NCBI GenBank assembly: GCA_007026445.1
Contig: VDMD01000154.1
Coordinates: forward strand, 1 to 50,383
Source of the DNA: Schizophyllum amplum
Taxonomy: Eukaryota > Basidiomycota > Agaricomycetes > Agaricales > Schizophyllaceae
Reading direction: 5' to 3'
DNA length: 50,383 nucleotides
The notes beneath the pieces were generated by a model. The model was not told the origin of the DNA. It saw only the letters and a list, made by a program, of their open reading frames with translations, and made no database searches. Shown piece by piece: positions 43,928-50,383 of the stretch (within the stretch, counting starts at the first letter, position 1; each line of letters opens with the position of its first letter). Position numbers and translations under genes: made by a program.

Positions 43928-46900
43928 AGTGCGTGACCATCATCAACTGAATGTCCCCAGCCTGACAAGTTTACAGTGGCGTCCGCCAAGCTGTCGGAAG
44001 TCTTGCGACAGGTCGAGAACTCAAAGGTCACCAAGCGAAGTGAGGGCATAGAGCAACTTCGCAAATGGGTGGACTCGGATGACGCTATCCCTCGCATCTC
44101 CAAAAGCAGGTCTGCGAGCTGGGATAAAGTTTTTGCTGCGCTATATGCCAACATCGACATCGAGAAGGAGGCCTTCAGCGCCAAAGCGAGGGCGAAAACG
44201 AATGCCAACACGGCGACTATCGAGAAGCGCCTTACCGAGACGTCCGCGCTCATACGGCACATCTGCGAGAAAGGTGCCAAAGACTTTAGCGAGAGCGTTG
44301 CACGCAAGCTCGTACGCAACCTCAAAGACAAGATGCGATGGAATACAGCGACCTTTCTCGACCCCGTCGTACTCGACTTCGTCAAGTCTCTGAAGATCAT
44401 CCTCAGCCATACACCGCATATGCATACATTCACTTCCCCCAGTCCCCGCCGCGCCTCGGACATGGACGATGACGACGACGACCTCAGCGACGAGGAGCCA
44501 GAAGTCCAAGAGCAGATCCTACCTCACGAAAGTGGCTGGCTTGAACTTACATCGATTGCGTTCAACGTCGTGCTTGACTATCCGCTGAATCGACGCATCG
44601 AGCCCGAAAGCCCGACGGACGAGATGGAAGTAGACGGCAAGGATGAGTTGGAGGAAGTCGAAGACGAGGATGAGGACGAAGGAGACGAAGAAGAAACGCG
44701 CGCGTCTCCGCGCAAACGGTCGCGATCCGCGGGGACTCACTACCCTACTGCGAAACTTCCTCAGTCACCGCGCACGGCGACACGACTCTCCCACGACACA
44801 CGCGAAAAGCGAGAGTGGATTGGCTTGCTGTCCATCCTGCTCTCCACGCATCGCAATCCCATGTTCCATAATCTCCTCCTCACGCCACAGATCATGGAGC
44901 GTGTCACCCATGTCTTGCAGAGCTACTCGACAGACTCGTCTATACACCACGAGCTCTTGCCCGCGCTCTCGTCCATATTGACTCGCCTCTGCTTGTCGCA
45001 AAGTGCCGCTGTCAAGAACTTCGCCGTGGAAAGCTGGAATAGTCTCGTTGGGTTGTGGGGTTCTAAGGCAAAACCGTTCAGGGAGCATCTCATCGCGACG
45101 TTGAGCATCCTCCTTCCTTACTATGTCCTCGCGCAGAAGAGGCATGACTGGGGAGAAGGGCTGGAAAGGCTCTACAAGGTCATGGAGAAGGAGGTCGGGA
45201 CTGGCAAGGGTCTCTCGCTGAGCGCTCTGCGACTGGAAGTGGACCTGCGACATTTTACGGACAGAGGTCGTCCAGCGTTTGCCACGCCAACCTTCCGAGC
45301 GGCGCCTTCGTTCGACCAGGCCCAAGCTCTGACATGGGCTACTTTGGAACTGGAGGCTGACTGTATAGTGAAGGTAAGATTGCATCCTTTTGCGACGAAG
45401 CATACGCTCACGCATGTGCTAGCTTTATGAACGGTCAGAGTCCTTTCATCCCATCGTGACACCTACTCCAACGCAGCGCGAAAGCAAGCGGACAAAACTG
45501 GAGAATCCCCTGAAGGACATTCTGAGCGCTCTCCTTACGCACAGCTCAGCAGATGCACACATACATCGTATTCAGACGATCGTCTTCATCATCGAACGGC
45601 ATTGGTCGACTCTGCATTGGGATCTCCAGCAGGACGTTAAGAGACGCCTTGTCGACGTGATGTCTGCTCAGAATCAGAACAGCACTATACAGTCGTGGGC
45701 GTTCCTCGCCTTCGCCGCCATCGCGTACGCGGAGAGCCGGTCGACGACCAACGAGGCAGAGACGACAGGGTTTGCCGAGGACAATGTATTCTCATGGGAA
45801 GCCATCTGGGCGTCATGTATGCGCCGGACCAACGTCCCAAGTGTCTGTCGTGCGGCTTGCCACGCTGCAGAGTCCATTCTGGTGCACGCATATCAGACGC
45901 AGGACCTCGCGGCGCCACTTCCCATATCTTCGAACGCTATACTAATGGAGATCGAGATGCTCATGAAGGGGTTGGAGAGCCAAGGCCCGGCTTTCCCCTG
46001 CGACTCGGTCTGTGCGCTGCTCAACCGTTGTTTGCGCGTCGCCAGTCAGGACTCTCGCCTCTACCGCATGCGCCTTGAAGATGTTGCGCTCGCCTGGCTT
46101 ATTGAGTCTTGGCGAGTGGATCCTACAATCAAAGGCGACCTACCGCTGTACGATATCGACGATATTCTGCGCCTCCTTGGCACCATGTGCGCCTACAAGA
46201 AGGTGCCCGACCTTCTGGTTCGTGTGCTGCTGCCGCCTTGTCCGATCGTGCAGACCCTCGAGGAGCAGGCGCGAACTCGGGCGATCCGAGACTTCCTGCT
46301 CGAGGCAAGGCTCCCTCCTTTCCGTCCACCACCACGCGAACACGACGCAGACAGGATTCACGAGACAGGGCAAATTCCGGACAGTACGCACGAGGCGGAT
46401 GCGCCGGCGCGAGAGGCGAAGCTATCGAAGTTTTTGAATCGGTGTCTTGTGCGCTTGGCCGATGCGTGGGCGGAGAAGAGCAAAGTGCCGACAGCGGAGG
46501 CGGCCCGCAGGGACATGGACATCGCGGTCATCGCGCTGGCTTTCGAGACGCTTCGCAAGGACAACGGAATCAAGCGAGACAGGGGTGTGGTCAAGCACGC
46601 CCTCAAGCTCATGCGCTCGGTGATGGACACACTTCGGGTATCCAGACTTACGGAGACGGAGCTTGCTCTCATTTTGCACGCCCTCGATCCACTTCTGTGC
46701 TCGACAGACCCATCTGAACAGGGATTTACGCAAGAACTGTTCGCTTCAATAGCTCCCGGAGCAGGTATCCGGTCGCAGCTGATCCGTCGCCTCGCATACG
46801 ATTCCACCGTGAAGAGGCGCGCCGCCAAGGCCGCACGCATAGCTTTCCAGCGTATGATTTGGAGCGACGATGATGTATGATCAGTTTGTCTAGCCCCTAG

Positions 46901-49900
46901 GCACAACTGGCTGACCGTCTACAGATCGACAAGGACGTGGAAGACATCCAACGCACTCTATCGTCCATACTCGATGATATGACCGAAGTCGCGCAAGACA
47001 GGCGGTCGGGCGTCGATGCAGACTTCGGCGGCATCAGGGAGGTCCGCGACGTGAAGCGGGCTCGGCAGCGCGCAGTTCAGACATGCGTATGCGGACTGTA
47101 CACCATTCCTTACATGAAGACCGGCCAGCTCACCCGCGCGAGCGAGTTCAAGAGGTTCTTGAGCGACTTCGTAAAAAACGCGCAGCAACGGATGGATGTT
47201 GTGGGCGTTCTCGTCAACGGCTTACAAGCACGAATGCTTCATCTCGGCACGAATGCTCTCTCCACCCTCGTCGCCGACCTAGATGAGACTGTCGCTCTCT
47301 ATAGCGCCCGGGACAACAGTGACATGCAGCTGCTCGTGATTGAGCTGTTGCACGCTACCCTGCCGACATGGTCATCGGATAGGGCCGACTCTGCGCTCAT
47401 TGCGAGCGTCAGCGCCTTGAATGAATGGCTGTCCCGGAAGCTCAGACGCTGCGACTTGGACTGGAATGTCCGAAGCAGACTCACGCAGTACCTTGCGGCA
47501 CACGTCGAAGCCGATCGGACGCAGACTACATGGAGTGATGCCACTCTTGAACCGCGTCGTTTCCGTGTCCAGCCGGATAGGTATCTATCTTGGTACTATC
47601 CGCGGGCCCTCTTACCTTGGCTTGTGGGGGACTTGGACTGTCGAGTCAGTTTCCAGGCGGCCTCTCTGATTCCGCGCGTACTTCAACTCGGCGCTGAATG
47701 TCATGATCTGAACGAGACCGTGCAGTACGTGTACGAATGTCTGGGGGCCTCTCGGGACCGTTCGTGAGTTCTATTTGCTTTGTATAGTGTGCGCACGAAA
47801 TTGAACACTGCTTAGTCTAGAAACTCTGCTTGCGACTATCCTGGCAATGGGCAACATGATGATCACGTCTACCGTGCGCCGCCGTACCTACTGGAACCTC
47901 CTGGACAGCTACTTCGAAGCTCAAAGCGGAAACCAGCGCTTCATTGAAGCAGTTCTGCGCGGTGTCTTGGCCCAGGTTGCTCAGCGCATGGGTATGTCCA
48001 CTGCTACCGAGCTGTTCGACATATACGCGTCACAGATCGCGTACAGCATGATCAAGTCGGGAAAGGACCTCAATCGCTTGCCTCCGTCGATGCTTGGCTA
48101 CCGCGACCGTGTGCAGTGTATCGCCGCTGGTTTTCGAGCCTTTGCGCCATTCCTGATCGGCGAGAAGGAATCGGCAACTTTCCAGTCGCATTGTGCTCTC
48201 CTCGGCAAGCGACCAGAGGATGGAATCCAGGAATGCTTTGGTGATGTGGTCGGTGGCATTGCTGCGAAGAAGATTGACGAGGGTACGTCATGGACCAGCT
48301 CGGACTTGACTCGACAAGTGGCCAGTGCCATCATCCGACAGGACGACCCCGCAGGACCTGAGGGCTTCACCAGAATGCTCAGGCAGAATATCGACGCCGT
48401 GACCGTGGCTGTCCTTCGCGCGATGGGCGAATTGAATTTACAAGCGATCGCCAACACCCTCGCGAAAGAGAGCATCCAGGAGATGGCAGACACATTCCGT
48501 CGCCTCACGACGTACCGCGAGAACGTCCCGATCACAGAGCACGATGAGATGCTGCCTTCCTACAGTTGTACCACAGTCATCTGCTGTCTCCGTTGGTGCA
48601 ACACGGAGGGTGGCGATGCAGCAGCGGATTCGTCGCGGTCGTTCCACATCCTACACGAGCTCTTCGCCGATGTACAGCGCCATCCCATGGTGGTGGACCA
48701 GCGACGGAAGCTAAACGCACTCTGCATCTGGGTCGCTGCGTATAGCCAGCATTTCCTCGACAACGCTGTTATGTACGTTCTCTTGCATGGCGCCACCATC
48801 CTGCTTGGACAATACGACCTAGCACTGGATGCCCAGTCGATCCTTGACTGGTCGCTGGAGCGTTACGGGGAGAACTTCTCGCGCGAGCGCGTCGAGGGCC
48901 GTGGTAGCGAACGAAGTGGGGACCCACGCTTTCTCGACATCCTCATACGCATCTCGAGCTGCGCCAATGCATACAAGTCCAATGCGAGTGACACGGCTCT
49001 CTCGGGACTGGGTGAGCGTCTGGCTGCCTGGATTGACCGGAAAGCCGCGCTGCTGTGCGACGAGCACGGCATGACACAACAAGTTCTGCGCGTCCTGCCC
49101 GCCTGGCCGTATCGCCCTTTGGATCAACGCCTACTTGCTCTTCACGATGAACTGGGCCCGGCGATCTGTCGAATGTCTTGGCCAGCAAACGTATAACAAG
49201 CAACAAATTTGCACTTGCGCGACGCCTTCGCGACTACGCATTAGCAGATGTGTACGATCCAGCAGATTTCGCGACGTCCGACTTTTGGCATCTCAAAGAC
49301 CATATACCTGAAATTCGGCAGCTCGATTCAGAGGACATCAAAGCTTTCGCTACGCTCTTAGTCTCCAACCAGGGTCGTATCGACAGCTTCAGCGACGTTG
49401 CACTTGATCTCGGCAACGATGATGCCCTCAAAACGGCGGATCCGCGGCAAGCGTTATCGCCTTTCTTTGCAATATCTTGCGGGGTGAGGATGGCACTCGC
49501 GTATATACCGCATACCGCACCCTGAAGCTCGCCATGGCGGTCTCGCGCACAGACGAGGAAGCGTCGCACGGTGCATTGCCTGGAGATATCAAGAAGTCCA
49601 ACGCTATCACCGCAGATCAGAAAGCAGACCTTCGGCACTCTTGGCTTATCCCGGCGTCGTTCGCACTCGTGCTCGCTCCAATTTACGGGCCGCGCTGAGT
49701 CTGTCGATTTCATGCATTCAGCGTCCACGTTCAAGCGTTGGATGCCTGCCCTGACTGTCCTTCTCAGCGATCACTTAGGTCAATCGGAGAAGTTCTATGC
49801 GCAGCTAACGGAGATGCTTGAGTCTGATGTCCAGTTCGCCAAAGACGTCTTTCCCGTCCTCTTACATACTCTATTGCACTGGGAACAAGACCATGCGCGT

Positions 49901-50383
49901 TCCGAAGGACTCCGATATCGACAATCACTCTCTGCCTACTTCACGGAAATCCTGCAGTCAGACGCGGCGGACCTATCCTGCAAGGAAGCGATCGTGAAGG
50001 CCGTCCTGCACCTTCGCCATTACCAGCCCAATCACTCGCCGCAATCTAAGACCGACAAGCCTGATGCTTGCGGGTACGACAAATGGCTTTCCATCGACTG
50101 GCTTTTGCTGTCTCGCACTGCGCTTGCTTGTCGCATGTACACGACAGCGTTTCTCTTCTTAGAACTTGCCTCGGAGTATAATCCTGCTTCCATCAACGAC
50201 GGTGCTACCGAGGAGGTGCTATACGAGATCTATAACCACATCGACGAGCCTGATGGATTCTATGCCATCAAATCGACCGACTTGCAGCAATTCCTGTTGA
50301 GGCGTGTACACCATGAGCAGCAATGGGACAAAGCATTTCGTTTGCATGGGGCAGCCATGGAGACCGCGCACGCAGCCCCTGGT
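43928..50383 (+). CDS. TEL1: TEL1, ATM-family checkpoint kinase, 5' part, cut by the window end
   Basis: PI3K-like kinase for DNA double-strand-break signalling and telomere maintenance; only the helical-repeat and FAT-side part is in the window. Exons: the A of the start codon at 43928 joined to 43977-45373, then 45441-46874, 46925-47763 and 47816 to the end. The N-terminal TAN motif is LRQVENSKVTKRSEGIEQLR. An acidic stretch (EVEDEDEDEGDEEE) follows near residue 240. The FAT-like end carries WLLLSRTALACRMYTTAFLF, LELASEYNP and IDEPDGFYAIKSTDL. Three frame breaks interrupt the last 1.2 kb: one base short at about 49151-49170 (ELGPA to DLSNVLASKR), one short at about 49455-49475 (QALSP to CNILRGEDG), one extra at about 49686-49696 (APIYGP to AESVDFMHSAS). 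Exon 3 uses the second AG of CAGAG. FAT remainder and kinase domain lie beyond 50383. Confidence 0.9.

Noticed and set aside
43976..43978. GTG as start codon of TEL1
   Set aside because: GTG starts are not expected for a fungal nuclear gene; it directly overlaps a splice acceptor, and a split ATG explains the start better.
1..50383. CRISPR arrays, bacterial operons, tRNA or rRNA genes
   Set aside because: No regularly spaced repeats, no ribosome-binding-site-led gene strings, and no stretch with the A-box/B-box pattern and cloverleaf pairing of a tRNA that I could confirm by eye.

Overview
The window is nuclear DNA of a filamentous basidiomycete, most likely a wood-decay Agaricomycete of the Polyporales type. 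This rests on dense multi-exon genes with introns of about 45-60 nt, GC-rich coding sequence, a CYP63-like P450, a GPI-anchored chitin deacetylase and lineage-specific basidiomycete protein families. About 86 introns can be placed by eye. Roughly a quarter to a third use a GTGCG-type 5' splice site and very few use GTAAG. Gene models were built by joining exons at GT-AG (once GC-AG) sites so that the frame and the family signature both continue; no transcript data were available.

Left part (1-10.6 kb): a fungal 2-oxoglutarate/Fe(II) dioxygenase-like gene with a disturbed frame, a SLY41-type triose-phosphate/nucleotide-sugar-like transporter with one single-base frame disturbance, and an intact ribosomal protein eS4 gene. 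Next comes a divergent pair: a FAD-dependent amine/amino-acid oxidase (minus strand) and an 18-exon anion:cation-symporter (allantoate/pantothenate permease) MFS transporter (plus strand), separated by 581 bp containing a TATA box and GATA motifs.

Accessory part (10.6-22 kb): an intact 11-exon, about 1,374-residue gene of a widespread transposase-like Agaricomycete family. It is followed by two genes of unknown function (coiled-coil protein on minus, lineage-specific 516-residue protein on plus) that diverge from one 271-bp promoter with two TATA boxes, and by a poorly resolved plus-strand gene. This is the least explained part of the window.

Cell wall, signalling and secretion part (22-44 kb): a chitin deacetylase (minus), a 2.9-kb gene-poor stretch, a ROM1/ROM2-type Rho1 exchange factor (DEP-DH-PH-CNH), and, convergent to it, a RING-PH-vWA protein with the domain order of the Ste5/Far1 pheromone-pathway scaffolds. 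Then follow a CYP63-like P450 with 15 exons, a SURF6/Rrp14 ribosome-biogenesis gene, and a single-exon SEC9/SNAP-25 SNARE gene. ROM2, chitin deacetylase, SEC9 and the scaffold-like protein all belong to polarised growth and cell-wall biology, although their adjacency alone does not prove co-function.

Right edge (43.9-50.4 kb): the 5' part of TEL1, the ATM-family kinase, running off the window within the FAT region. Three single-base frame breaks lie within 550 bp near its end. Together with the breaks in the first two genes these are either assembly errors or real lesions; raw reads would decide.
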